From Paraburkholderia caledonica NBRC 102488 (GTDB taxonomy: Bacteria; Pseudomonadota; Gammaproteobacteria; Burkholderiales; Burkholderiaceae): 64,000 nt of DNA. Shown piece after piece: positions 16,717-26,244 of this stretch. The DNA is taken from assembly GCF_000685095.1 (NCBI RefSeq), contig NZ_BAYE01000002.1, positions 607,824 through 671,823 of the forward strand. Direction: 5' to 3'. The notes under the pieces are model-generated. The model ran no database searches. It saw nothing but the letters and a program-made list of their open reading frames with translations, and had not been told where the DNA came from. Position 1 is the first letter of the stretch. Each line of letters opens with the position of its first letter. The translations under genes were made by a program, and so were the position numbers.

Positions 16717-17646
16717 ATGTCGGACACCAACCTCGATCTGAATCTGATTCCCTACCTCGTCGCGATGGAGGACACCCGCAACGTCAGCCGCGCGGCCGAG
16801 CAACTCGGCGTGAGCCAGCCGCGTGTAAGCACTGCGCTTGGGCGGCTGCGCGAATATTTCGACGACCCGCTGTTCGTGCGCACTTCCAAAGGTATGGAGC
16901 CCACGCCTCGCGCGCTCGCCATTCTGCCGGCCGCGCGCGACGCGCTTTTGCGGATCGAGAAGGGCATGCTCGACGCGCAGGAGTTCGACCCGGACACGAG
17001 CACGCATACGTTCTCGATCGCGCTTTCGGACGTCGGTGAGATCGTCTTTTTGCCACGGCTTTTGCAACTCTTCGCCGAGCGCGCGCCGCATGCGAACCTG
17101 CGCTCCGTATCGCTGTCGCCGGCGCATGTCGAACGCGGGCTCGAATCGGGCGACGTCGATCTGGCCGTCGGCTACTTTCCGGACCTGTCGGGTAATAATT
17201 TTTTCCAGCAGCGGCTCTTCACGCACCGCTTCATTTGCCTGATGCGCGCCGGTCATCCGCTTTCAAAGGCGCCGCTCACGCTCGCGCAATTCGTCGCGTC
17301 GGGGCACGCGGTGGTGCGCGCGGAAGGACGCAGCCAGGAAGTCCTCGAACAATATCTGGTGAAAAAACGCATCAAGCGGCGGGCGGTGCTGGAGACGCCG
17401 CACTTCATGAGCCTGCCGTTCATCCTCGCGCGCACGGATCTGATCGCGACCGTGCCGCATGCAATCGGCTTCGCGTATGTGTCGGAACATGCGTCGATCA
17501 CGCTCGTCGAGCCGCCTCTGCCGCTGCCGCGTTTCGATTTGCGGCAGCACTGGCATCGCAAGTTTCATAACGATCCGCGCGGAAGCTGGCTGCGCAGCGT
17601 GGTCGCGCAGCTCTTCAACGACGCAATGGACGAGTGGCCGAAATGA
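16717..17646 (+). CDS. LysR-family transcriptional regulator, likely of the pca operon
   Basis: A 309-residue LysR regulator with the N-terminal winged helix (LIPYLVAMEDTRNVSRAAEQ, then LGVSQPRVSTALGRLRE) and a periplasmic-binding-like effector domain. The beginning DLNLIPYLVAMEDTRNVSRA places it with the NodD/LinR/YbeF-like group rather than classical PcaQ. The ATG at 16717 is preferred over an in-frame ATG at 16651, because LysR proteins begin a few residues before the DLNL block and the region upstream is non-coding in character. It is divergent from pcaI, the usual arrangement for a LysR activator and its target. Confidence 0.88.
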   Translation: MSDTNLDLNLIPYLVAMEDTRNVSRAAEQLGVSQPRVSTALGRLREYFDDPLFVRTSKGMEPTPRALAILPAARDALLRIEKGMLDAQEFDPDTSTHTFSIALSDVGEIVFLPRLLQLFAERAPHANLRSVSLSPAHVERGLESGDVDLAVGYFPDLSGNNFFQQRLFTHRFICLMRAGHPLSKAPLTLAQFVASGHAVVRAEGRSQEVLEQYLVKKRIKRRAVLETPHFMSLPFILARTDLIATVPHAIGFAYVSEHASITLVEPPLPLPRFDLRQHWHRKFHNDPRGSWLRSVVAQLFNDAMDEWPK

Positions 17647-17772
17647 AACCGTCAGCCCCGCGACGTCGGAAGGGGCATCGGCACGATCCGGCGTAAAACA
17701 TGGAACAATGACCCCACTCATGAACCCGCGCGCTCCATCCTGGCCCGACGCGCGATCCCGGAGGAGCGACGG

Positions 17773-18411
17773 ATGACCAGCAGCAAGACAGAACAAACCA
17801 CACCGGCGGCCACGAACGGCCGTCCGAGCCGTGAAGAAGCAGAAGCAGCCGTGCGCGTGCTGCTGCGTTGGGCCGGCGACGATCCGCAGCGCGAGGGCCT
17901 GCTCGACACACCGGCGCGCGTGGTGCGCTCTTACGAAGAGTTCTATGCGGGCTATCAGGTCGATCCGCGCGAAATCCTCGCTCGCACGTTTTCCGAGGTG
18001 GACGGCTACGACGAGATGATCGTGCTGAAGGACATTCGCTTCGAAAGCTATTGCGAACATCACATGGTGCCGATCATCGGGCGCGCGCATGTCGCGTATC
18101 TGCCGCAGCATCGGGTCGTCGGCATTTCAAAGCTCGCTCGTCTCGTCGACGCATTCGCGAAGCGCCTGCAGATTCAGGAAAAGATGACCGTGCAGATCGC
18201 CGACACGTTGAACGACGTATTGCAACCGGCGGGCGTGGGCGTCATTCTCGAAGCCGCGCATCAGTGCATGTCGACACGCGGCGTGCACAAAGCCGGCGTG
18301 ACAATGGTTACGTCGCGCATGCTCGGCACGTTCCGCACGGACCCGTCCACGCGCCGCGAGTTTCTGTCGATCGTCGGCAATCCCGGCGCCGTCGCGGTGC
18401 CCAACACGTAA
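17773..18411 (+). CDS. folE: GTP cyclohydrolase I
   Basis: A 212-residue type IA GTP cyclohydrolase I that forms 7,8-dihydroneopterin triphosphate, the first step of folate and pterin synthesis. Zinc ligands are Cys94 and His97 in YCEHHMVP and Cys165 in [10 protein letters not shown], all present. The [21 protein letters not shown] block is intact. The N-terminal 20 residues are low in complexity. It lies 126 bp downstream of the LysR gene and converges on the EamA gene. Burkholderiales often have more than one folE copy, so this may not be the only one. Confidence 0.95.
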   Translation: MTSSKTEQTTPAATNGRPSREEAEAAVRVLLRWAGDDPQREGLLDTPARVVRSYEEFYAGYQVDPREILARTFSEVDGYDEMIVLKDIRFESYCEHHMVPIIGRAHVAYLPQHRVVGISKLARLVDAFAKRLQIQEKMTVQIADTLNDVLQPAGVGVILEAAHQCMSTRGVHKAGVTMVTSRMLGTFRTDPSTRREFLSIVGNPGAVAVPNT

Positions 18412-18450
18412 GAGCACGTTTCTAGCCGAACGCGCGGCACCACGCGTGCC

Positions 18451-19359
18451 TCACGCCGCCTTGCGCGTGCTGCGCGGTTGCCCGAACGTCGCGAGCATCA
18501 CGGCGCCGAGCACACAGGCAACGCCCGCGAGTTGCGCCGCGCTAACCGGCTCGTGCAATAGCAGCGCGGCCAAAGCCAATGCACTGACCGGCACGAGCGC
18601 GGTCGTCAAGCCGGCCTCCGCGCCGCTCACGCGCGCGGCGCCTTCATACCAGAGAACGAAGCCGGCCACGGTCGGCACGAGCGCGTAATACAGCACGCCG
18701 CTCAGAGCGCCGGCGTCGAGCGGCATGCTCCAGGGTCTTTCAAAGCACGCAGGCACGACCGACACCGCGAAGCCGACGCCGCACATCAACGCCGACAACG
18801 GCAGCGGCGCAACCGGCGTGCGCAGCTTGCGATTAAGCAGAATGAAGAGCGCCTCGCAGACAATCGCCGCGAACACCAGCGCGTTGCCCACGATAGAAGA
18901 ACCGCCTGCATGCGGCGCAACGCTTTCGCCGGGATGCACGGTGCAAGCAAGCACGCCCGCCGTGGCAAGACAGACCGCACCGAGCAGCGAAGGCGACGGC
19001 CGCTCGCCCAGCGCCAGCATCGCGACTACCGCCGACACTGCGGGCAACGTGCCCGCGATCACGCCTGCATCGCCGGCGGAGGCAAGTTTCATCCCGCTGA
19101 TGAGCAACACCGTATAGCCGACGCTGCCCGCCGCGGCCTGCGCGACCACGAGCGCGGCGTCGCGCCGGTCGAGACGCGGCCACCGAACGCCGCGCCAGCG
19201 CATGATCAGCACAAACAACGGAAACGCAATTGCGAAGCGCAGCGCGGTCGCGCTGAACGGCGGCAATCCCGCCGCGATCGACTTGCTCACCACCACCGTG
19301 CTGCCGACGCCGACCATCGCCAGCGCGCAGCACATATAACCGATGTACCGTGAGTTCAT
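18451..19359 (-). CDS. EamA/DMT-family transporter
   Basis: A 302-residue protein with ten predicted transmembrane helices in two repeats of five, typical of EamA drug/metabolite exporters. Recognisable parts are VGSTVVVSKSIAAGLPPFSATALRF near the N-terminus and YYALVPTVAGFVLWYEGAARV in the second half. The ATG at 19359 follows GGAGAT at good spacing; a long in-frame extension upstream is arginine-rich and not part of the gene. Substrate cannot be told from sequence. Confidence 0.9.
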   Translation of the reverse strand: MNSRYIGYMCCALAMVGVGSTVVVSKSIAAGLPPFSATALRFAIAFPLFVLIMRWRGVRWPRLDRRDAALVVAQAAAGSVGYTVLLISGMKLASAGDAGVIAGTLPAVSAVVAMLALGERPSPSLLGAVCLATAGVLACTVHPGESVAPHAGGSSIVGNALVFAAIVCEALFILLNRKLRTPVAPLPLSALMCGVGFAVSVVPACFERPWSMPLDAGALSGVLYYALVPTVAGFVLWYEGAARVSGAEAGLTTALVPVSALALAALLLHEPVSAAQLAGVACVLGAVMLATFGQPRSTRKAA

Positions 19360-19587
19360 CCGGCATCTCCGAGGCAAAGGTACGAGCACGCAGCTTAAAC
19401 ATGCGTCGGCAGGCGGTCTTGAACGAAATTGCAGCGCGTCGCGCAGTGGCCCTGCGGGAGATCGATCGAGTATCCTGATTGAAGGAAGAAGCCCGGGCGC
19501 GACGGGAACGGTCTTTGCATCGGCAGTCGAGCCGGGCAACAATAGGCGCGCTTTCAACTTCCCAACAAGAACCCAGGAGCCGCTCAA

Positions 19588-20652
19588 TTGGTAGAGTTTC
19601 CGTCGTCGGCGGTATCCACTTGGGGCGGCGCGGTCGTCTTCGGCAACGTGCTGCTGACGCGACTCGGAGTGCCGATTCCCGCCGTCCCCGTGTTGCTGTT
19701 TGCCGGCTCCGCGATCGCGGCGGGCACGCTGTCGTTCTGGCCGGTGCTGTGCGCCGCGGTGCTCGGCGCATTGATCGGCGACGGCCTGTGGTTCACGGCC
19801 GGCCGCCTTTACGGCAGCAAGCTGATTGGCGTGCTCGGTCAGCTGGTGCCCGCTCTCGATGCCCGGGTCGAACAGGCTCGCTCGATGTTCGAGCGCTTCG
19901 GCGTACCGCTGGTGTCGATCTCGAAGTTCGTCCCTGGCCTCGCGCTGATTACGCCGCCGCTGATGGGCACCACGGCCGTCGACGCGCGCATCTATGCAAT
20001 CTGGGACCTGACTGGCGCAATGGCGTGGGCCACTTTCTGGCTTCTCGGCGGCGCGGCAGCGGAACGGCAACTGCATATGTTGTTCGAGTTCGTCAGAGCG
20101 CGAGGCGGCACGGTGATCGATTTGCTGCTGGGCGCCGCGTTGCTGTATCTCGCCTATCGCCTTTTTCTGCAGCGGCGGGCACGCCGGCAATCTGCGCTCG
20201 CCGATGGCGGCGCGCAACCGCAAGCGTCGAGCCGCGCGGCGGCCCGCAAGCCGACGCCCAAGGTACTCGACGCACGTCCACCGGGCGCGGCGCTCGACAC
20301 AGCGTCGCCGATTCCGGGCGCGTTCGCACTCGACCCGCATTCGCCCGAACAGATCGACTTCGCTCTGCGCGCTTACGACATGGTGATTTACTGCGTGTGC
20401 CCGGACAGCGCGACGGCTGCCGAGATCAGCATGCGCATGCGCAACTACGGCTATACGCGGATTCGCGCGCTTCGCGGAGGGCTGGATGCATGGCAGCGGC
20501 GCGGCTTCCCGGTGGGAGCGCTGCTGGCCGACGAGCCGGGCGCAAGCCGGCCAGCGCAGTCAGTTGGCGGATTGCGTGGCGGCTTGGATCGAGACGCACA
20601 AAACGCCGTGACCCTGCGCGGCCTCGCGCCGCGAAGCCGCGCAAGCGCATGA
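19588..20652 (+). CDS. DedA-family membrane protein fused to a rhodanese domain
   Basis: The 354-residue protein has two parts. Residues about 1-200 are a DedA/VTT membrane domain with FGNVLLTRLGVPIPAVPVLLFAG, the conserved ISKFVPGLALITPPLMG and several hydrophobic helices. After a linker rich in Ala, Arg and Pro (about 200-250), residues about 255-320 are rhodanese-like, with DMVIYCVCPDSATAAE containing the candidate persulfide cysteine and ending in GGLDAWQRRGFPV. It starts with TTG at 19588, with AGGAG nine bases upstream. DedA proteins move phospholipids or maintain envelope integrity; rhodaneses handle sulfane sulfur. The role of the combination is unknown. Confidence 0.85.
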   Translation: MVEFPSSAVSTWGGAVVFGNVLLTRLGVPIPAVPVLLFAGSAIAAGTLSFWPVLCAAVLGALIGDGLWFTAGRLYGSKLIGVLGQLVPALDARVEQARSMFERFGVPLVSISKFVPGLALITPPLMGTTAVDARIYAIWDLTGAMAWATFWLLGGAAAERQLHMLFEFVRARGGTVIDLLLGAALLYLAYRLFLQRRARRQSALADGGAQPQASSRAAARKPTPKVLDARPPGAALDTASPIPGAFALDPHSPEQIDFALRAYDMVIYCVCPDSATAAEISMRMRNYGYTRIRALRGGLDAWQRRGFPVGALLADEPGASRPAQSVGGLRGGLDRDAQNAVTLRGLAPRSRASA

Positions 20653-20718
20653 GTGCCGGCTGCGCTGTCCAGGTTAACCTCGCCTCGTGTGCTTCAAGCT
20701 AATCAATAGCAGCGAGTA

Positions 20719-22329
20719 CTACGTCATCGAACGCATGGGCGACTGCGCCGCAGAGACGCGATTGCGGCCCGCCGCTTTCGCCACATAAAGCTGCCGGTCG
20801 GCCGCGGCGAGCAGGTCGAATGCGTTTGCACCTTGCGCAGGCACACAGGTCGCGCAACCGACGCTCACCGTGACCGCCACTGTGTCGTCGCCGCCCTGCA
20901 GAATGTCTTGCGCCTGCACTCTTCGGCGAATCTTTTCGGCGACCGTGAGTGCACCGTCGGCCGACGTGTCCGGCAGTATCACGGCAAACTCCTCGCCGCC
21001 ATAGCGCGCGACCACATCGACTGAACGGCGCACCGTGGTCGATATGCATTCGGCCACCGCGCTCAGTGCCTCGTCGCCGCTTGCATGCCCGTGTGTGTCG
21101 TTGAAGTGCTTGAAATGATCGATGTCGATAAAGAGCGCCGACAGCGGCTGGCCCGTGCGCCGCGCGCGGCGCCACTCTTCGTCGAGCCGATTGTCGAGCA
21201 CACGGCGGTTGCCAAGTCCGGTTAGCGGGTCGGTGGCGGCGAGGCGCGTCAACGCAGCCTGCGCGCGCAACTTGCCGCGCAGCGCAAACGCCAGTAGCCA
21301 GGATACCGCCACGAAGACTGCGCCGAACGCGAGCGTCAATGCGCCGCTAATCGTCGCGCGTCGACGCCACGGCGCCAGCACGTCGTCGACGGCGGGCGAA
21401 ACGACCGCAATCAGCGAGGTGCCCGGCACGTGCGCGTAGGTGAACATGCGCTCGACACCGTCGACCGCGGAAGGCGCCACATAGGAACCGGCGTTGTGCG
21501 CGGCCATGCGGACGAAGCTCGGGGACCTCGCAATGCTTGCACCGATATCTTGCGGCAAGTACGGCTTGCGCGCGATGAGCGTGCCGTCGTCCATCGCGAT
21601 GAATACCGAGCCCTGCTTGCCAATGTTGATCCGTTCGAGCAGGCGTTGGAAGTATTCGATGCGAATCGCAAGCAACGCAACGCCGGCAAAGTTGCCATTG
21701 GCGTCGTTGATCCGCCGGGTGAGCCCTATCGACAACTTGCCGTCGCGCAAGCGGGAGCGGAACGGATGCGACAGATAAAGACCCGCCGTCGCGTTGCGCC
21801 GATGGACCATGAAATAGTCGCGGTCAGTAAAGCGAACGTCCCGGTTGATGTCGCCGCTTTGCGAAGCGATCACGTCGCCCTGCGCGCCCACGATATACGC
21901 GCCGCCGAGATACGCGGCCGTCGTAGCACGGTCGAACAGCACCGCTCGCTGCGCGTCCGGAGGCAGCCCGGCACCCAGGTGATGCTGCGCGCCATCGGCC
22001 ATTGCCTGCAACGAGAGGTTATAGATTTCGACGTTCCTCTCCAGATCGCTGGAGATGATCGACACCAGGTTCTGCGACGTTTCGCGCGCATGGTTAAGCG
22101 CGTCAGTGCGGCCGCTGAGGAGCGTCAGCAACGTGAGCGCCGCCATCGCCACCGCGACCAGCGTACCGGCCACACCCGCCAATACCGGACGATTGCCTAC
22201 GTAACGCGCGACGCTGCCTGCTCCATGCCGGAAAGTCCTGCGCCAGCGACGCCTCTGCAAATGCGCTCGATTTGCCACCTGCGCGTTGCCTCCATTGCAC
22301 GCGGACCGCATGAGCGTGCGGGCCGCCAT
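20719..22329 (-). CDS. Diguanylate cyclase with periplasmic dCache sensor
   Basis: A 536-residue membrane sensor enzyme. A hydrophobic helix at about 48-72 leads into a periplasmic double-cache domain (FTDRDYFMVHRR, LSIGLTRRIND), and a second helix at about 325-350 leads to a C-terminal GGDEF domain starting at DPLTGLGNRRVLDNRL. The active-site loop reads ARYGGEEFAV, an active GGEEF form. No RxxD inhibitory site is evident five residues before it. It should make cyclic di-GMP from two GTP in response to an extracytoplasmic ligand. The arginine-rich first 40 residues suggest the true start may lie further in. Confidence 0.92.
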   Translation of the reverse strand: MAARTLMRSACNGGNAQVANRAHLQRRRWRRTFRHGAGSVARYVGNRPVLAGVAGTLVAVAMAALTLLTLLSGRTDALNHARETSQNLVSIISSDLERNVEIYNLSLQAMADGAQHHLGAGLPPDAQRAVLFDRATTAAYLGGAYIVGAQGDVIASQSGDINRDVRFTDRDYFMVHRRNATAGLYLSHPFRSRLRDGKLSIGLTRRINDANGNFAGVALLAIRIEYFQRLLERINIGKQGSVFIAMDDGTLIARKPYLPQDIGASIARSPSFVRMAAHNAGSYVAPSAVDGVERMFTYAHVPGTSLIAVVSPAVDDVLAPWRRRATISGALTLAFGAVFVAVSWLLAFALRGKLRAQAALTRLAATDPLTGLGNRRVLDNRLDEEWRRARRTGQPLSALFIDIDHFKHFNDTHGHASGDEALSAVAECISTTVRRSVDVVARYGGEEFAVILPDTSADGALTVAEKIRRRVQAQDILQGGDDTVAVTVSVGCATCVPAQGANAFDLLAAADRQLYVAKAAGRNRVSAAQSPMRSMT

Positions 22330-22380
22330 TCGAAATTATGCGGGGGTGTATTGCCTGCCGCGTGTCAGGCCGCGTTCGCG

Positions 22381-23262
22381 CTATAGCTTGCGCAACAGTC
22401 CTGCCGCCGAACGCATGCGGCGTTTGCGCTCCTTGTGCAACCACTGCAGCACGGCGTCGGTGTTGCCCGATCCGGCAAACAAGGACGCATTGTCGCGCAG
22501 CAACATTTCGCTCGCGACAATATCGTTTAGCGTTCCGAAACGTTTTTGCACCTGCTTGAGCCGCTTGAGCGTGCGCTTGTGGCTGCCGCTCAATACCGGC
22601 TGAAAAAATTCGAGCAGATAGCGAAGCTTCTTGCCGGCTTTCCTGACGTCGTGAAAAGCGGCGTAATTAGAAGGTTTCGCGCGGCGCGCGCGCCTCGCGC
22701 GCTTGAACAACGAACGCTCCGACGCTGCCACCCGTTTGCCCGCGAATTTGCTCAGCGGTACGCGTTCGTGCGTCGTGTTGATCTCCGTGGATGCGCTCGT
22801 CAACGCCTCGCGCAGCAGATGCTTGACGTCCGCGTTCGACAGCGTCTCGCGGCTCGTCGCGAGCGCATTGCCGCGCGCCTGCTCCAGCTTCGGCGCGAGG
22901 CTGCGTGCACCGCTATCTTCCTGGCCGAGGAGTTCGATCAGGATGTCCCAGTCGCGGGTTTTGCCGGCTGCAGTGGCCAGATACTTGTACAGCGCGCGTT
23001 GCCGCGTGTTTTCGCCCTTCTCGAGGAGCGGCGCGAAGGCCCACCACAACGACCGCAAACGGCGGAGCGAAACCCTCAGCTTGTGCAGCGCTTCCGGCGA
23101 TGGATCTTCGCGTACTGCAGTCGCGAACGCTATCGCGTCGCTCACGAGCGGGGCCGCATACGACGCGAACGCCGCGTGCGCTGTGGGCTCTTGCGCAACC
23201 GGATCGGCGACCGACGCGCCTTCGTCCGCCTTGCGGCTTTCCTTGCGACTGTCGCGCGCCAT
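22381..23262 (-). CDS. CHAD domain-containing protein
   Basis: A 293-residue helical protein with the conserved basic CHAD pattern: VHKLRVSLRRLRSLW-type sequence (here LHKLRVSLRRLRSLWWAF) in the first half and FHDVRKAGKKLRYLLEFF in the second. CHAD proteins bind polyphosphate, and in Ralstonia they localise to polyphosphate granules. The neighbouring Pit phosphate transporter and PPK2 gene support a phosphate or polyphosphate role. The ATG at 23262 has a G-rich segment just upstream. It is divergent from pit. Confidence 0.9.
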   Translation of the reverse strand: MARDSRKESRKADEGASVADPVAQEPTAHAAFASYAAPLVSDAIAFATAVREDPSPEALHKLRVSLRRLRSLWWAFAPLLEKGENTRQRALYKYLATAAGKTRDWDILIELLGQEDSGARSLAPKLEQARGNALATSRETLSNADVKHLLREALTSASTEINTTHERVPLSKFAGKRVAASERSLFKRARRARRAKPSNYAAFHDVRKAGKKLRYLLEFFQPVLSGSHKRTLKRLKQVQKRFGTLNDIVASEMLLRDNASLFAGSGNTDAVLQWLHKERKRRMRSAAGLLRKL

Positions 23263-23407
23263 CGAATTTCCCCCGAAAGGTGTACCCGCATCCTCAGCGT
23301 AGCAAAAACGATTCCTGCGCGCTATGCAGCGCTGGCTTGGGCCGTGAGCCAAGGCGCCGCCCGCCAAATGCCCGTGGATGCCCGCTCATACGCATCCGCC
23401 GATGCAC

Positions 23408-23425
23408 GTGTCATCGTACAGACAC
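23408..23425 (+). promoter_or_regulatory. Partial PHO-box-like sequence before pit
   Basis: GTGTCAT (23408-23414) and CAGACAC (23419-23425) lie 11 bp apart in direct orientation, the spacing of PhoB half-sites (consensus CTGTCAT). The first matches six of seven positions, the second four. It ends 52 bp upstream of the pit ATG. The match is weak and the sequence can also be read as a GTGTC/GACAC dyad. Confidence 0.25.
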
Positions 23426-23477
23426 ATATGCCCCGCAGGATCGGCAATTCACCGACATTCCTCCAGGGGCACACGTC

Positions 23478-25064
23478 ATGCCGGAACTTTCGTACCCGCA
23501 ACCCAGCGCGGCCAGTGGCAAGGGGCGCAATCTAGGTCTCGTGATCTTCCTCGCCGTGATCGTAGTCGGCGTGGGCTATTGCGGTGTGCAGCTCGCGGGC
23601 GATCTCCAACCGGTGCGAGAGGGTTCCATCCTGCCGTATCTGCTGCTCGGCGTCGCCCTGCTGATCGCACTTGGATTCGAATTCGTCAACGGCTTTCACG
23701 ATACCGCGAACGCCGTCGCCACGGTTATCTATACACATTCGCTTGCGCCGAATCTCGCGGTCGTGTGGTCCGGCGCGTGGAATTTCCTGGGCGTGCTGAC
23801 CTCGAGCGGCGCGGTCGCGTTCGGCATCCTGCAACTGCTGCCGGTCGAGCTGATCCTGCAAGTGGGCAGCAGCGCGGGCTTTGCGATGGTGTTCGCGCTG
23901 TTGATCGCGGCAATCATCTGGAATCTCGGGACCTGGTATTTCGGCTTGCCGTCGTCGAGCTCGCATACGCTGATCGGCTCGATCATAGGCGTCGGCCTGA
24001 TGAATCAGTTGATGCACGGCGTGAACGGCACGAGTGGCGTGGACTGGACCCAGGCGCTTGGCGTGGGCAAGTCGTTGCTGTTCTCGCCGCTCATAGGTTT
24101 TCTCGCAGCCGGACTGCTGCTGATGATTCTGAAAGCCGTCGTGCGCATTCCCGCGCTGTATGCGGAACCGAAGGGCAAGGAGCCGCCGCCGTTCTGGATT
24201 CGCAGTCTCCTGATCCTCACCTGCACCGGCGTTTCGTTTGCGCACGGTTCGAATGACGGCCAGAAAGGCATGGGCCTCATCATGCTGATCCTGATCGGCA
24301 CGGTGCCGACGGCGTATGCGCTGAACAAGGCCGTTACGCCCGCTCAGACGCAGACGTTCGTCGCGGTCGCGGAGCAAACGTCGGGCGCTCTCGCGCGCTA
24401 CACGAATGGCGCGCCTCCTTCCGCCAATCCGCGCGCCGATGTCGAAGCGTATGTCCGCACGCATCAACTGACGCCCGCGACGGTGCCCGCCTTGAAACAA
24501 CTCACGGATATCATCGCGCACCAGGTCGGCACATCCGGTTCGATGGCGGCGGTTCCGCAAGGCATCGTCGACAACGTGCGCAACAACATGTACGTGGCGT
24601 CGGAAGCGATTCGTCTGATGGACAAGGCGAAGCAACCTGCCTTTGCTCCGGAAGACGCCAAGGCGATCAACAACTTCAAGGGCCAAACGGATCACGCCAC
24701 CAAGTTCATCCCGACGTGGGTGAAGGTCGCGGTGGCTATCGCGCTGGGCTTGGGCACGATGGTCGGCTGGAAGCGGATCGTGGTGACCGTCGGCGAAAAG
24801 ATCGGCAAGCAACACCTGACGTATGGACAGGGCGCGTCGGCCGAACTCGTTGCGATGATGACGATCGGCGCGGCCGACATGTACGGCCTGCCCGTGTCCA
24901 CGACACACGTTCTGTCTTCAGGCGTGGCCGGTACGATGGCAGCCAACGGCTCGGGCTTGCAATGGGCGACCGTGCGCAGCCTTGTGCTCGCGTGGGTGCT
25001 GACGCTGCCCGCCTCTATCGCGCTCGCGGCCGGCTTGTACTGGGTTTTCCGCGCCGTGTTTTAA
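23478..25064 (+). CDS. pit: Inorganic phosphate transporter, Pit family
   Basis: A 528-residue PiT/PHO4-family transporter with the two family signatures: GFEFVNGFHDTANAVATVIYT near residue 75 and GVSFAHGSNDGQKGMGLI near 255. About ten hydrophobic helices are visible, with a long hydrophilic insertion (about 290-415) between the two repeats. It takes up phosphate, usually as metal-phosphate, using the proton gradient. The ATG at 23478 has AGGGG nine bases upstream. CHAD and PPK2 genes flank it, suggesting a phosphate storage group. It ends at a strong bidirectional terminator. Confidence 0.93.
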   Translation: MPELSYPQPSAASGKGRNLGLVIFLAVIVVGVGYCGVQLAGDLQPVREGSILPYLLLGVALLIALGFEFVNGFHDTANAVATVIYTHSLAPNLAVVWSGAWNFLGVLTSSGAVAFGILQLLPVELILQVGSSAGFAMVFALLIAAIIWNLGTWYFGLPSSSSHTLIGSIIGVGLMNQLMHGVNGTSGVDWTQALGVGKSLLFSPLIGFLAAGLLLMILKAVVRIPALYAEPKGKEPPPFWIRSLLILTCTGVSFAHGSNDGQKGMGLIMLILIGTVPTAYALNKAVTPAQTQTFVAVAEQTSGALARYTNGAPPSANPRADVEAYVRTHQLTPATVPALKQLTDIIAHQVGTSGSMAAVPQGIVDNVRNNMYVASEAIRLMDKAKQPAFAPEDAKAINNFKGQTDHATKFIPTWVKVAVAIALGLGTMVGWKRIVVTVGEKIGKQHLTYGQGASAELVAMMTIGAADMYGLPVSTTHVLSSGVAGTMAANGSGLQWATVRSLVLAWVLTLPASIALAAGLYWVFRAVF

Positions 25065-25110
25065 CAGTCCGTTCGCGGTCGTTCATGCATCTGCATGCAT
25101 GGACCGGCAT

Positions 25111-25146
25111 AACGAAAAAGCGCGGCATATGCCGCGCTTTTTCGTT
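25111..25146. terminator. Bidirectional terminator between pit and ppk2
   Basis: AACGAAAAAGCGCGGC (25111-25126) is followed by ATAT and its exact complement ending at 25146, a perfect 36-bp palindrome. The stem has GC at its tip and A/T runs at both bases, so it can stop transcription from both convergent genes. Confidence 0.9.
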
Positions 25147-25178
25147 TCTTCTACTTCAGATACAAGCCGGCTAACCGC

Positions 25179-26105
25179 TCAATAGACCTCGGGCACGATC
25201 ATTGAAGCAGGCACAGGTTGACGGCTGTACTCGTCGTGATATACGCGCGCCGGCAATTCGACACGCGGATGCTCGATCTCGTGATACGGCACCTGGCTCA
25301 GCAGATGGTGAATGCAGTTCAGGCGCGCGCGTTTCTTGTCCACTGCCTGCACGACCCACCACGGCGCCTCGGGAATATGCGAGCGTTGCAGCATCACCTC
25401 TTTCGCCAGCGTATAAGCCTCCCAACGGCGCCGGCTTTCCAGGTCCATTGGGCTGAGCTTCCACTGCTTCAGCGGATCGTGGATGCGGTTCTGGAAGCGG
25501 ATCTCCTGCTCTTCGTCGGTGATGGAGAACCAGTATTTGACGATCTGCACGCCGCTGCGCACGAGCATCTTCTCAAACTCGGGCACCGAGCGAAAGAACT
25601 CTTCGTATTCTTCGTCGGTGCAAAAATTCATTACGCGCTCGACGCCCGCGCGGTTGTACCAGCTGCGGTCGAACAGCACCATCTCGCCGCCGGCGGGCAG
25701 CTGCGAGACGTAACGCTGGAAATACCATTGCGTGCGCTCGCGATTGTTCGGTGCGGGCAATGCCGCAACGCGGCATACGCGAGGATTGAGCCGCTGCGTG
25801 ATGCGCTTGATCGCGCCACCCTTGCCCGCGGCATCGCGCCCTTCGAAAATCACCACGAGACGATGCCCCGTCTGCACGATCCAGTCCTGCAATTTGACGA
25901 GCTCGCCCTGCAAGCGGAACAACTCGCGAAAATACACCTTGCGTGCTTCGCGGTGCTCAGGCGTGAAGCCCTCCGCACCGTCGAGGATGCGGTCGTCGAC
26001 CTCCATCTCGAGTTCCTCGTCGTACGCGTCGATGAGGTCTTCCTCGAAACGGCGTTGCCGCTCCACGAGCAACTCAGCTTCAGGTCTCGGATCCTGCTCT
26101 TTCAT
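25179..26105 (-). CDS. ppk2: Polyphosphate kinase 2 (PPK2)
   Basis: A 308-residue PPK2-family kinase of class I type, which phosphorylates nucleoside diphosphates from polyphosphate or runs in reverse. Walker A is GRDAAGKGG (residues 89-97), Walker B and lid residues lie in FDRSWYNRAGVER (145-157), and the KMLVRSGVQIVKYWFSIT block is typical. A single PPK2 domain and this length fit the short class I enzymes. It converges on the Pit gene, and the CHAD protein gene is next beyond, which together suggest polyphosphate metabolism. Confidence 0.94.
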   Translation of the reverse strand: MKEQDPRPEAELLVERQRRFEEDLIDAYDEELEMEVDDRILDGAEGFTPEHREARKVYFRELFRLQGELVKLQDWIVQTGHRLVVIFEGRDAAGKGGAIKRITQRLNPRVCRVAALPAPNNRERTQWYFQRYVSQLPAGGEMVLFDRSWYNRAGVERVMNFCTDEEYEEFFRSVPEFEKMLVRSGVQIVKYWFSITDEEQEIRFQNRIHDPLKQWKLSPMDLESRRRWEAYTLAKEVMLQRSHIPEAPWWVVQAVDKKRARLNCIHHLLSQVPYHEIEHPRVELPARVYHDEYSRQPVPASMIVPEVY

Positions 26106-26244
26106 TGCGGCTCTCCTGGCGACGAAAATGATCAGGCTCGCGGCGGCAAAAGCGACGCGGGCGCGCCCGATTATCGGTGCGTCCGGTGTCAGCCGTGTTA
26201 CCGCAGCCTGCTAATGATAGCGAGTTTCACGCCGACGCCGCCCG

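Noticed and set aside
23408..23425. PHO box before pit as a firm call
   Set aside because: Only the first half-site is good; it is kept as a low-confidence feature, not as evidence of PhoB control.
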